From a virus, in IMG/VR virus record IMGVR_UViG_3300018080_000138, positions 32,709 to 96,708 of that record: a stretch of 64,000 bases of DNA, one strand, 5' to 3'. The notes beneath the pieces are model-generated. The model did not search any database and was not told where the DNA came from. It worked only from the letters and a program-made list of their open reading frames with translations. Of this stretch, positions 16,869 through 23,325 are shown piece after piece. How positions within the stretch are numbered: the first letter of the stretch is position 1; each line of letters opens with the position of its first letter. A program made the position numbers and the translations under genes.

Positions 16869-17141
16869 ATGTTTACACATGTAGAACGTAACGAAATAGG
16901 TTATAGGAATACTATTCATATAAGTCATTTACACAGGTATATTTCAGCGTATGAAACATGTAAATATACTATAGATGAACTTATTAATAGCATTGAGAAT
17001 GCATTAGTTGAGGCAGAAAAAACAAAAAAAACAGTGATAGTTGATCAAGATGGTGAGTTTTGCTTTCATGTATCTCCAGTTGGTTATATTACATTAATGA
17101 TACCTTGGAAAATGTTTACTGTAGTAAGGGATAAGAAATGA
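16869..17141 (+). CDS. Hypothetical protein
   Basis: A 90-residue protein of unknown function with an amphipathic central helix (TIDELINSIENALVEAEK) followed by hairpin strands (TVIVDQDGEFCFHVSPVGYITLMIPW). An AGGATAGG ribosome site precedes the ATG. The stop overlaps a short decayed frame at 17138. Confidence 0.6.
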   Translation: MFTHVERNEIGYRNTIHISHLHRYISAYETCKYTIDELINSIENALVEAEKTKKTVIVDQDGEFCFHVSPVGYITLMIPWKMFTVVRDKK

Positions 17142-17257
17142 TAAAGATTCCTGTTAAATACAAAAAGGATGCATGGGCTGTTTTGAAAGATAAGGGAGTT
17201 GTGGTAGAATGGACAGAGTAGGCAGCTTTTATCTCTGACATTAAAAAGAATATGTAA
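17138..17257 (+). pseudogene. Remnant of the Cys-rich KIPIKYK family
   Basis: The ATG at 17138 opens 27 codons, MIKIPVKYKKDAWA to VVVEWTE, then TAG. The same frame stays open for 11 more codons (AAFISDIKKNM) to TAA at 17257. The start matches KIPIKYKE of the intact 116-residue protein at 24431, and WTE-stop-AAFISDI resembles its C-terminal SWTKADIIIHK. The Cys-rich middle is missing. This looks like an internally deleted, nonsense-terminated copy, although a genuine 27-residue peptide cannot be excluded. Confidence 0.45.
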
Positions 17258-17284
17258 ATCGATTATTTTTGGATTGATAAAATA

Positions 17285-17482
17285 ATGAGAGTAATAATAG
17301 ATTTAGAAATTGAAACACCTGATTATGAAGGCGTAAAATTTATGGTAGAAATTAATAAACTTCTTTCAGATATACGGAAAGATATGGGGGATAATGAGAA
17401 GAATTTACGTTTGGTAAAGTTTAAAATGCGCGATAAATATGGCGATTTATCTGATAGTAGAGATTTTGAATGGACAGAATAG
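17285..17482 (+). CDS. Hypothetical small protein
   Basis: A 65-residue acidic protein: strand (MRVIIDLEIE), helix (VKFMVEINKLLSDIRKDMG), strand, ending FEWTE. The terminal EWTE and the surrounding bases (GAATGGACAGA, then TAG) repeat the end of the remnant at 17138. This suggests local duplication. The function is unknown. Confidence 0.6.
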   Translation: MRVIIDLEIETPDYEGVKFMVEINKLLSDIRKDMGDNEKNLRLVKFKMRDKYGDLSDSRDFEWTE

Positions 17483-17495
17483 ATTGGAGGATTAG

Positions 17496-17828
17496 ATGAC
17501 TACCTTCTTATTGGGTATGAGTATTGGATTTTTGTTAGTTTGTTTGCTGATTAGAAGATGGGTAAAAGTGGAGGATTTAATAGACACTGCAATCAAATCT
17601 TTTGTGGTTTTGTTGATAACAAAGTTATTTTATTTTATAGTTTTTGGTTTGACTATATACCATTTTGAGCACCTTCAAAAGTTGAATACTGATGATAGTC
17701 GCCCAAAAGTAAATCAGGAGTATTTTGAGGGGGTTAGAGATACGGTGGATATTTTGAAGAATTTGAATTCTACTTGGTGGTTTGGTGATTTAGTTCCGGA
17801 TAGAGTTGATAAACTTGAACTATGGTGA
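17496..17828 (+). CDS. Two-segment membrane protein
   Basis: Of 110 residues, two are hydrophobic segments (FLLGMSIGFLLVCLLI at 4-19 and SFVVLLITKLFYFIVFGLTIY at 35-55). A soluble C-terminal tail of about 55 residues contains a PKVNQEYFEGVRDTVDIL helix. A GGAGG site precedes the ATG. Small membrane proteins of this size in phages include holins and superinfection-exclusion proteins; nothing here decides between them. Confidence 0.6.
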   Translation: MTTFLLGMSIGFLLVCLLIRRWVKVEDLIDTAIKSFVVLLITKLFYFIVFGLTIYHFEHLQKLNTDDSRPKVNQEYFEGVRDTVDILKNLNSTWWFGDLVPDRVDKLELW

Positions 17829-17855
17829 GGTTATAGAAAATAGTAGGGGTACTTT

Positions 17856-18059
17856 GTGAAATTGAATATAAGCATAGAAATAGATGACTTAGATGATCGA
17901 ACCTGTGGTGAGCATTGTCCATTTTTGCAGGATGATGAGTGTTTACTTTTTTCCTGTGATTTAGAAGAAACTATCTTACCTAAGAATCATGTTTGGCAAG
18001 ATGGTGTTAGTCCAACCAGGCAGAGAACTTATCGATGTTTAACATTTGGAGTAGAGTAA
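17856..18059 (+). CDS. Small Cys-rich phage protein
   Basis: A 67-residue acidic protein starting at GTG 17856. The Cys pattern is TCGEHCPFLQDDECLLFSCDL followed by a late RCL. CPF-x(n)-C-x-LF-x(n)-RC is a pattern shared by many tiny phage proteins and presumably binds zinc. Its stop overlaps the next start. The function is unknown. Confidence 0.6.
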   Translation: MKLNISIEIDDLDDRTCGEHCPFLQDDECLLFSCDLEETILPKNHVWQDGVSPTRQRTYRCLTFGVE

Positions 18060-18496
18060 TGTATAAGATTCCAATTTATTTTAGAAGCAAGTTAAAAAGA
18101 AGGTTTAATGAGAATTTATTAATCTATACAGAGGGTGTAGTTAGGCGGATTGATGGACAATGTCCTTTATGTAAGGTTTATCGTAAGTTAGGATATTGTC
18201 AATTATGCCCATTTGTTACTGGGCATAATTGTGCGCATTTTGTAGTTGCTAATGTAAAGAAGGATTATACTGATGGTAAGATATTAATTAAACTTAACCT
18301 TGATGGATTTTCCATTCCAAATGCTTCTATGGAAGAAGGGAAAAAGATGATAATAAGTTTGAAGAAAAATGCAAAGAAGCAAATTAGATGGACATTTGGT
18401 AGAGAGTCACTAAGATTATATTTTAAGGATTTTGTAAGTTTTGTAGAAAAACTTATGGATTGGATAAGTTATGATATACCGGCACGTTATACGTAG
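18059..18496 (+). CDS. Cys-rich KIPIxY-family protein
   Basis: I use ATG 18059, which has GGAG 7 bases upstream, rather than ATG 18035. The 145-residue protein begins MYKIPIYFRSKLKRRF and then has a CPLC-x(9)-CQLCPF-x(6)-C cluster, a likely zinc site. The C-terminal helix (IRWTFGRESLRLYFKDFVSF) ends in DWIS. The layout matches proteins at 24431 and 28112 and the remnant at 17138, defining a local paralogous family of unknown function. It is the last gene before the long non-coding region. Confidence 0.65.
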   Translation: MYKIPIYFRSKLKRRFNENLLIYTEGVVRRIDGQCPLCKVYRKLGYCQLCPFVTGHNCAHFVVANVKKDYTDGKILIKLNLDGFSIPNASMEEGKKMIISLKKNAKKQIRWTFGRESLRLYFKDFVSFVEKLMDWISYDIPARYT

Positions 18497-18534
18497 TTTA
18501 GTATATATATAACAATGAATTAAAGTAAAAAAAA

Positions 18535-19076
18535 AATGATTAGGCACTAAGATATTGATTTGTATTTATTCCTATTCTTATACAAGATAGTTTTAGGTCG
18601 TTCATTAACATGACCCGGAAAATTTAATAGAAATCGGACAGTAGTATTAATGTAAATTGAGACATTAGTACACTAAGAATATTTCCGGGTCATACTATTA
18701 TAGTGCATCTAATAGTAGTTGGATGGTAAAGAAAGTTAACGGTAAACATAGCGAGTAGTCAATGCTGATCAAAGTAAAGAATTTTTTATACATAATTAAA
18801 ATGTATTGTAAAAATGAGTGTATTGAGTATATCCATGTAAAGGAAATTTTAGTGGATGCTATACGTTTTGTTTTTAGGTCTCCTGTACAAGATAGATTGT
18901 TACGTTATCAAAGAAGGAATATAAGATCACCTGGTAGATAGGGATATGGATAAGATTTATAAAAATAGAATTGGTAGAGTACCAGTCGATATAGAGAATT
19001 AAACAGATAAATAGTCAGTTGGTAGCCCATTAAAAAATTAAGGTATAGTGATGGTGCACCGGCTGGCTATTTTTTA
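18535..19076 (+). ncRNA. Candidate large structured RNA A, ending in a terminator
   Basis: No credible gene lies here, but many helices can be paired by eye. ATGACCCGGAAA (18610-18621) pairs with TTTCCGGGTCAT (18682-18693). Inside it, 18644-18653 pairs with 18662-18671 (10 bp, one G-U). TACTATTA (18693-18700) pairs with TAATAGTA (18710-18717), and ATACAT (18788-18793) with ATGTAT (18801-18806). 18827-18835 pairs with 18853-18864 around a 3-base bulge, and CTGGTA (18931-18936) with TACCAG (18980-18985). A 13-bp terminator hairpin closes the unit at 19011-19070. Size, phage setting and multi-helix form recall ornate RNAs such as ROOL or GOLLD. Membership is untested and the 5' end is a guess. 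Confidence 0.6.
19011..19076 (+). terminator. Intrinsic terminator of RNA A
   Basis: ATAGTCAGTTGGT (19011-19023) pairs over its full 13 bases, with three G-U pairs, with ACCGGCTGGCTAT (19058-19070). A further inner stem, GCCCAT with ATGG-T-GC, extends it. A run of T follows directly (19070-19075). No gene ends nearby, so the transcript it stops should be non-coding. Confidence 0.85.
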
Positions 19077-19204
19077 TTTATACCTGGCCCGATGGTTAGT
19101 AATGGTAAAGTAAAAGTAAAGTTAGAAAATAATGTATAAGAAGAAAGGAAATAGGAATGAGTAAGTGTAAGATAAATAAAACAAGTAAAAGTATAGATAA
19201 AAAA

Positions 19205-20215
19205 ACCAAGATTACCAAGCATAGCAGTCATAGGATATAGGAGTAACAGACAGAGACATGGTGAGGAGGGGGAAAAAGCCAACCGCGTTTACCTGGGGGC
19301 GGCGGTTAATCGAGTTATCAGTAATCTTTCCTACTCAGCATCATACTATCCTACCAAGTATTAAACCAGAGATAGCAAAGAAAATACTTACCCCGCATAT
19401 TAATGTAAAAGATCAGGTAAGACAAATAAACCAAATAGGTACTGCAACTTTACCATAGTTGAGGTTGATTTCAATACGAAGTTGACACACTACTAAAGAG
19501 AAGATGCAATAAGCGTGAAGTCAATAGCAAAAGTGGTATATAGTAAATAGAGTTGCCAAGTACGGTAAAAACTATATCATTTATTATAGATACAATATCT
19601 TAAAATCCTATATATTGTAGTAGTTTCTATATAATCAGGCAATATCTTAGATAGTTTTAGTGAACTTTCCGAGTATTTAGGCATTTTTAGGCATTTTTAG
19701 CGGAAAAACACGGTTATTCAGTAGAAATTAGCGGAAATAGTAGTATTTAGAGGGAATGTAGCAGTTTTAGCCTTAGAAATCCGCCTTAACTTGCTTTGGA
19801 GGGCATTTTTATAGGGTTGGTGGTTCAGTCGGTTACCATTAGGAATAGTAGTCGCTGATCAAAATTTTAGGCAATGGGATTTTTTAAGAATTTTAGGCAA
19901 GTTACGGCGGATTAGTCCACTTTTGTTACTTATTGTGAATAGTACAAGTATTCAGGCATGTATCTAAGAATGTTTTAGCATAAATGGTAGTTGGTCGTGT
20001 AAAATATAGAGTGGTTGAGGTAAGTCGGGTATATTGCCACTTGTTAACTTAAATGTAATAAGGTAGTTTGGTTCTCCAGAGTGATGTTATGATTAGTAGT
20101 GAGTAGAAATTGGCGCTCATTGGATGGGTATGTATGATTAAGTGTGGTAGGGAGGTATTATGTGAGTTTTATACTTGGTAATGTATCATGGGGTTAAGTC
20201 ATCATCACATATAAA
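19205..20215 (+). ncRNA. Candidate large structured RNA B
   Basis: About 1 kb without a credible gene but with long nested pairings. 19231-19237 pairs with 19347-19353, enclosing AACCGC (19281-19286) with GCGGTT (19302-19307). GTACTGCAACT (19439-19449) pairs with 19551-19563, enclosing 19451-19456 with 19533-19538 and 19465-19472 with 19517-19524. TACAATAT (19591-19598) pairs with ATATTGTA (19612-19619). A 17-base arm at 19778-19794 pairs with 19897-19913 with one mismatch. Smaller hairpins are at 19936-19954, 20010-20041 and 20159-20211. A local GC-rich island (19260-19310) stands out in AT-rich DNA, as structured RNAs do. It shares TAGTC...GCTGATCAAA with RNA A. Ends are approximate, and it could be part of one longer RNA. 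Confidence 0.5.
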
Positions 20216-20262
20216 GGAAAGAGAAGTGAGAAAGTTGAATAAGTTATATGAGTAGGTGTTTG

Positions 20263-20286
20263 TGGGATGATTTTTGCACTATATTT
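20263..20286 (+). promoter_or_regulatory. Repeated promoter, copy 1 (-24/-12-like)
   Basis: TGGGATGATTTTTGCA (20263-20278) is followed by CTATATTT, 29 bases before the gene at 20315. It is one of five copies sharing TGGGATGATTYTTGCA-n-TATAWT. The GG-N10-GC spacing equals that of sigma-54 promoters (consensus TGGCAC-N5-TTGC). This copy directly follows the structured-RNA region and has no terminator palindrome before it. Confidence 0.6.
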
Positions 20287-20314
20287 TTATGAATTAAACA
20301 AATGAGGTGACAAA

Positions 20315-20482
20315 ATGAAATATACAAAACGACCTTATGATAGAAAAACGATGATTTTCAAGGCCAATTATATACTATGCACTGCAATGCAAGACTACAC
20401 AGCCTTAAAGGAGGTCTTGTTGGAGGCCGTGGCCGATGGTATTATTTACCCTGAAAAAACTACAACTGATTCAATTATATAA
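20315..20482 (+). CDS. Tiny hypothetical protein (MKYTK type)
   Basis: A 55-residue protein, MKYTKRPYDRKTM to TTDSII, preceded by the strong site GAGGTGACAAA. It is the first gene after the RNA region and is led by promoter copy 1. Its first five residues and start context (AAAATGAAATATACAAA) are the same as in the gene at 20701, suggesting an old duplication or recombination at the leader. The function is unknown. Confidence 0.6.
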   Translation: MKYTKRPYDRKTMIFKANYILCTAMQDYTALKEVLLEAVADGIIYPEKTTTDSII

Positions 20483-20499
20483 CATTTCATCGACTTAGT

Positions 20500-20526
20500 A
20501 AAAGTATGGAGTAAACTCCATACATT
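20500..20526 (+). terminator. Palindromic terminator, module 1
   Basis: GTATGGAGT (20504-20512) pairs with ACTCCATAC (20515-20523), flanked by AAAA before and ATTTT after. It ends the 20315 transcript. The palindrome and the following 120 bases recur before promoter copies at 21650, 24925 and 27446, making a terminator-leader-promoter module. Confidence 0.7.
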
Positions 20527-20646
20527 TTAGTCAAGAATCGGGCAGAGATTACATATTTTTCGGCTTATATAATATACCATAGTTATATATGGTCGTTAGG
20601 GGTCCTCTGTCTCATAAGGGAAAAAACTTCCTTTTCTTAGAAGGTT

Positions 20647-20675
20647 TGGGATGATTCTTGCAATATAATATAATG
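20647..20675 (+). promoter_or_regulatory. Repeated promoter, copy 2
   Basis: TGGGATGATTCTTGCA (20647-20662) is followed by ATATAATATAATG. It is identical over about 50 bases to copies at 24925 and 27446, including the upstream CTTAGAAGGTT. Two readings exist: a -24/-12 (GG-N10-GC) promoter, or TTGGGA-N17-TATAAT. Divergent copies 1 and 3 keep the first pattern but lose the second TATAAT, which favours the -24/-12 reading. The gene at 20701 follows after AAAGGAGTAAGAAA. Confidence 0.7.
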
Positions 20676-20700
20676 AAAATAAAGATAAAGGAGTAAGAAA

Positions 20701-20895
20701 ATGAAATATACAAAGATCAAAATTAGGTTTACTGACAAAGACGGGAGTCTTGGAAAAACGGCAACTAAAACATTGTATAATGATAGTTACGATATGTATG
20801 AAAAAATTGTTGCCTATGCAGCTAAGCTACACAAACAACGGTTATTAGATGATGCATTGATTGCACAGTTGATGCAAGAGACCCCTTATAAATGA
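20701..20895 (+). CDS. Small hypothetical protein (MKYTK type)
   Basis: A 64-residue protein, MKYTKIKIRFTDKDG then helical (DSYDMYEKIVAYAAKLHKQRLLDDALI), of unknown function. A GGAG ribosome site is well placed. It is the first gene behind promoter copy 2 and is followed by the tRNA-like element in the same transcript. It shares its N-terminus with the protein at 20315. Confidence 0.6.
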   Translation: MKYTKIKIRFTDKDGSLGKTATKTLYNDSYDMYEKIVAYAAKLHKQRLLDDALIAQLMQETPYK

Positions 20896-20917
20896 GTTAA
20901 ATGAGTACAAAATACCC

Positions 20918-21018
20918 GCCATCGAAGCCCAATAACTGGCAGAAATGTTAGCACATTTGGGTGGTATGGAAAGGTCGTAATAAGGCGGCAAGCCGGTTCG
21001 ATTCCGACCGATGGCACA
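20918..21018 (+). ncRNA. tRNA-like element (acceptor stem plus T-arm)
   Basis: GCCATCG (20918-20924) pairs perfectly with CGATGGC (21009-21015), a 7-bp acceptor-like stem, with ACA after it. Directly inside lies a T-arm: GCCGG-TTCGATT-CCGAC (20992-21008, one mismatch), containing a perfect B-box GGTTCGATTCC. The 5' part forms GCCCAA (20927-20932) with TTGGGT (20957-20962), with TTAGC in its tip region. I cannot find a legal anticodon arm, and the 99-base body is too long. It is therefore a tRNA-like structure, a degenerate tRNA, or less likely an attachment site. Confidence 0.5.
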
Positions 21019-21040
21019 AAAAAACAAATGAGGTAATAAA

Positions 21041-21208
21041 ATGAGATGTAAACCGGGAACAAGAGTAAAATTTTATGACTATGATTTAGAAGTGGTACAG
21101 ATAGGAGTATATCTAAAACATTTTGCACCTTGTGTAATGTCAATTTATGTACCACTTGACGATAAGGTATACTATGTCAATGAAAATGATACTACACCTA
21201 TTAAATGA
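21041..21208 (+). CDS. Tiny hypothetical protein
   Basis: A 55-residue protein, mostly strands: MRCKPGTRVKFYDYDLEVVQI to DKVYYVNENDTTPIK, possibly a small SH3-like barrel. The leader AACAAATGAGGTAATAAA gives a good ribosome site and repeats the leader at 20296. The bases at the end (ACTATGTCAAT) and the following AGGAGGTATTA recur around 22212-22270. Confidence 0.55.
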   Translation: MRCKPGTRVKFYDYDLEVVQIGVYLKHFAPCVMSIYVPLDDKVYYVNENDTTPIK

Positions 21209-21227
21209 TATACTCAGGAGGTATTAA

Positions 21228-21470
21228 ATGACGAATACTGATAAAGCATATATTAGTGCCAGGATGAGGATTAATTTTCCTGGTATAAAGCATAAAGATT
21301 TGGATAATGGCGTGGTGTTTCCAACACTGAGGTTTAGAGTGACTCAAAAAAATGAAAAATTTTATTTGGAGAGCGCAGCACGTGGATTATATTTTACTGT
21401 CAGAAGTTCGGAAAATGTTGTGCGAATTATGGATGAGTTAGTTGATGAAGTAAAATTTTGGACTGAGTAA
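21228..21470 (+). CDS. Small hypothetical protein
   Basis: An 80-residue protein with an AGGAGG ribosome site (21214-21219). It is beta-rich (VVFPTLRFRVTQ, KFYLESAARGLYFTV) with a closing helix (VVRIMDELVDEVKFWTE). The WTE ending resembles those of the proteins at 17138 and 17285. It is the last gene before the module-2 terminator. The function is unknown. Confidence 0.6.
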   Translation: MTNTDKAYISARMRINFPGIKHKDLDNGVVFPTLRFRVTQKNEKFYLESAARGLYFTVRSSENVVRIMDELVDEVKFWTE

Positions 21471-21523
21471 CTTGAAAAAAGGGGCTTAAAGGAACGTTGT
21501 ATAGAAATTGACCAAGAAAAGTA

Positions 21524-21551
21524 AAAGTATGGAGTTTATCCCATACAATTT
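21524..21551 (+). terminator. Palindromic terminator, module 2
   Basis: GTATGG (21527-21532) pairs with CCATAC (21541-21546) around an 8-base loop. The upstream AAAA and a T-containing tail (AATTTGG) complete a weaker version of the module-1 palindrome. Confidence 0.6.
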
Positions 21552-21649
21552 GGTCAATAGTTAAGGATATTTCTCTATATGTTATTTTATGTGTGAGTGT
21601 GATTGTCCTCTCTGAGTTATTAACGGGAGTTACTATTACCCAGGAGGTT

Positions 21650-21678
21650 TGGGATGATTTTTGCATTATATTAATGTG
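21650..21678 (+). promoter_or_regulatory. Repeated promoter, copy 3
   Basis: TGGGATGATTTTTGCA (21650-21665) is followed by TTATATTAATG. Relative to copy 2 it has diverged outside the -24/-12-like core and lacks the second TATAAT, but keeps the first TATAWT. It drives the long run of tiny genes from 21704 to about 24781. Confidence 0.65.
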
Positions 21679-21703
21679 AAAACAAAGACAAAGGAGTAAT
21701 AAA

Positions 21704-21892
21704 ATGAGAGTATATGTTAATACTGATAAATATAGATGGTCACACGGTAAAAAACCTCGTGGCAAAGGCCAATGGTGGTTTGAAATTGGTAGTGATGATT
21801 TTGGATTAAATGCAACTTATGGTGAGGCCGTAAAAGCTGCGAGGAAAAAAGCTGAGTTAGAAGGAGTTAATGAAATATATGTACTTCCATAA
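21704..21892 (+). CDS. Small protein with VNTDxY..HGK motif
   Basis: A 62-residue protein: VYVNTDKYRWSHGKKPRGKGQWWFEIG, then a helix (TYGEAVKAARKKAELEG) and a final strand (EIYVLP). This compact beta-beta-alpha-beta layout with GKKPRGKG-x-W is common among tiny phage proteins of unknown function. The N-terminal motif is shared with the interrupted frame at 23550. An AAAGGAG site precedes the ATG. Confidence 0.65.
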   Translation: MRVYVNTDKYRWSHGKKPRGKGQWWFEIGSDDFGLNATYGEAVKAARKKAELEGVNEIYVLP

Positions 21893-21943
21893 ATGAAGCG
21901 ATAAGATGAAATACAATCGGCTGGAAAAAAGGAGTGTGGAATA

Positions 21944-22210
21944 ATGTCAGTAACAAGGGAACAAATAAAAGAGGCATTACACGCAGTATTAGCACAGAGG
22001 GAAAGGGATGATTTGAATAAATTGTTTATTACAGATGTTAAGAATCATCTTTCACAGGCTAATAAAAATGGTGAAACGTTAACATACATTAAATGGCGGA
22101 ATAGAACGGAATTCAAACTGAAAGCATCTATCACAGCAATCATGGCACAGTTTTCGGCAGCAGGATTTAATGTTGAGTGGTGTGGTACACATAATTTTGA
22201 AATTTGGTAG
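21944..22210 (+). CDS. Small hypothetical protein
   Basis: An 88-residue protein with an N-terminal helix (TREQIKEALHAVLAQRERDDLNKLF), a middle with NKNGETLTYIKW, and an end IMAQFSAAGFNVEWCGTHNFEIW typical of a strand-helix-strand unit. GGAGTG precedes the ATG. The function is unknown. Confidence 0.6.
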   Translation: MSVTREQIKEALHAVLAQRERDDLNKLFITDVKNHLSQANKNGETLTYIKWRNRTEFKLKASITAIMAQFSAAGFNVEWCGTHNFEIW

Positions 22211-22270
22211 ATGTACTATGTCAATATAAATGATGTCATAGTCCTTTAGTAGTGTACTCAGGAGGTATTA

Positions 22271-22381
22271 ATGGATGAAGTGTTATTTTGTTGTAAGTGG
22301 TGTAAGCATTTAAACCTATTAATTGGGATTTACAAAGATTACTTAGTTAATACCTTAAAAATAAGGAAAGAAGAATATTAG
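22271..22381 (+). CDS. Tiny Cys-containing protein
   Basis: A 36-residue frame, MDEVLFCCKWCKHL to IRKEEY. Two adjacent Cys and a C-x2-C-x2-H could hold a metal. The ribosome site AGGAGGTATTA is excellent and repeats the one at 21214, supporting translation despite the size. The function is unknown. Confidence 0.45.
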   Translation: MDEVLFCCKWCKHLNLLIGIYKDYLVNTLKIRKEEY

Positions 22382-22440
22382 ATGTTGGCAGGGAATACAT
22401 AAAGATCAGAAACAGTCATAATCTATTTAAAGGTGATGAA

Positions 22441-22887
22441 ATGCAAGGTGAAATCAGTAGACAGAATGCTCTTCGGTATATATTAGCGGGTAATGCAATC
22501 ATTACCATGAAGAACATTAGCACTGGTAATAGGTTCACTTATAAAATAAGTAAATTGAAAAAGAAATATCAGCAAACGAATAAGTCAACCGATATTTATT
22601 GGGTAAGAGTGTTAACATGCCCAAATAATACAAGGGGGTATCGGTTTTTCGGAACAGTATTTGTTAATGGTTCAGTTAATTTTAAAGTATCAAATAAAAG
22701 TAAAATTTCAAAAGATGCGCAAAGTGTTCGTGTTTTTCATTATTGTTTATATCATCTAACTAAGAATGATTTATCTGATGATGTAAAATTTTACCATGAA
22801 GGGTATTGTGGTCGTTGTGGTCGATTGTTAACTGTCCCTGAGAGTATTGTTGCAGGATATGGACCAATCTGCATTAATTTAATTTAA
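22441..22887 (+). CDS. DUF6011-like zinc-binding protein
   Basis: In this 148-residue protein the final 35 residues carry GYCGRCGRLLTVPESIVAGYGPIC, the C-x2-C-GR-x-LT-x-PESI-x-x-G-x-GP-x-C motif of DUF6011 domains found in many phage and plasmid proteins. The N-terminal 110 residues are strand-rich (AIITMKNISTGNRFTYKI, GYRFFGTVFVNG), as in other phage homologues. The function is unknown; the Cys motif presumably binds zinc. Confidence 0.75.
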   Translation: MQGEISRQNALRYILAGNAIITMKNISTGNRFTYKISKLKKKYQQTNKSTDIYWVRVLTCPNNTRGYRFFGTVFVNGSVNFKVSNKSKISKDAQSVRVFHYCLYHLTKNDLSDDVKFYHEGYCGRCGRLLTVPESIVAGYGPICINLI

Positions 22888-22907
22888 TAATATAATGAGG
22901 TATTGAG

Positions 22908-23114
22908 ATGTTTAATTTTCCAACTGAAGAAGAAATTAATGAATTTTATGCAGAAAGAAAAAATTCAACACTTGTTAAATCCGAGAATGAAAAAGTCCTT
23001 AGAGAACTTGCGATAATGTATAAACAAAGTCCATTTACATTAGATGTATTTAAAAAAATGGTTTTGAATAATTTAAACATTCTGACCACCGTCTATAAGG
23101 ATATAGTCGGATAA
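22908..23114 (+). CDS. Small protein, EFYA family
   Basis: A 68-residue acidic helical protein, MFNFPTEEEINEFYAERKN to YKQSPF. Its first 45 residues align with the 43-residue protein at 24220 (LPTKKEVDEFYAAYG to LYKEGF), so the two are paralogues. A TGAGGTATTGAG leader gives the ribosome site. The function is unknown. Confidence 0.6.
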   Translation: MFNFPTEEEINEFYAERKNSTLVKSENEKVLRELAIMYKQSPFTLDVFKKMVLNNLNILTTVYKDIVG

Positions 23115-23130
23115 TAAATGAGGTGATAAA

Positions 23131-23325
23131 ATGGGCAGTTTAGTTGTTTTAAAACGTTATAAAGAGCCGGATGCTGAGTGGTTTCCAACAACACTTGCCG
23201 AGTGCATTGAGCATACAGAGGGTTCAGGTTATTGGGGAAAAGACACAGTAACCTATTTACTAAGTACTGGTAATGTTGTATGGACTCCATTTGCAGAGTA
23301 TAAAAGAGGAGAAACAGATGCATAA
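23131..23325 (+). CDS. Small hypothetical protein
   Basis: A 64-residue protein, MGSLVVLKRYKEPDAEWFPTT to FAEYKRGETDA, with Trp-rich short strands and unknown function. The GAGGTGATAAAATG leader is the conserved strong ribosome site of this region. It overlaps the next gene by 8 bases. Confidence 0.6.
   Translation: MGSLVVLKRYKEPDAEWFPTTLAECIEHTEGSGYWGKDTVTYLLSTGNVVWTPFAEYKRGETDA

Noticed and set aside
19258-19458. 66-codon open frame in the RNA region
   Set aside because: It overlaps the GC-rich hairpin and other nested helices of RNA B, has no normal protein character, and its base composition follows RNA pairing rather than codons.
19815-19850. tRNA A-box-like TGGTTCAGTCGGTTA
   Set aside because: No matching acceptor stem or T-arm is placed at the right distance, and the segment lies inside the long 19778/19913 helix.
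18500-20300. CRISPR array or simple satellite repeats
   Set aside because: Repeated bits such as GCATTTTTAG (19681, 19691) and TTTTAGGCA are short and unevenly spaced, with no repeat-spacer pattern.
20645-20675. Plain sigma-70 promoter TTGGGA-N17-TATAAT as sole explanation
   Set aside because: It fits copies 2, 4 and 5, but copies 1 and 3 keep the GGGATGATTTTTGCA core and lose the second TATAAT. I keep it as an alternative, not the main reading.
20992-21018. Phage attachment site formed by a tRNA 3' end
   Set aside because: A matching 5' acceptor strand is present 74 bases upstream, which an attP would not need, and no integrase is in the window.
20845-21155. Two minus-strand frames of 60 and 89 codons over the tRNA-like element
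   Set aside because: They overlap + strand genes and the tRNA-like stems, have no motifs, and no other gene uses this strand.
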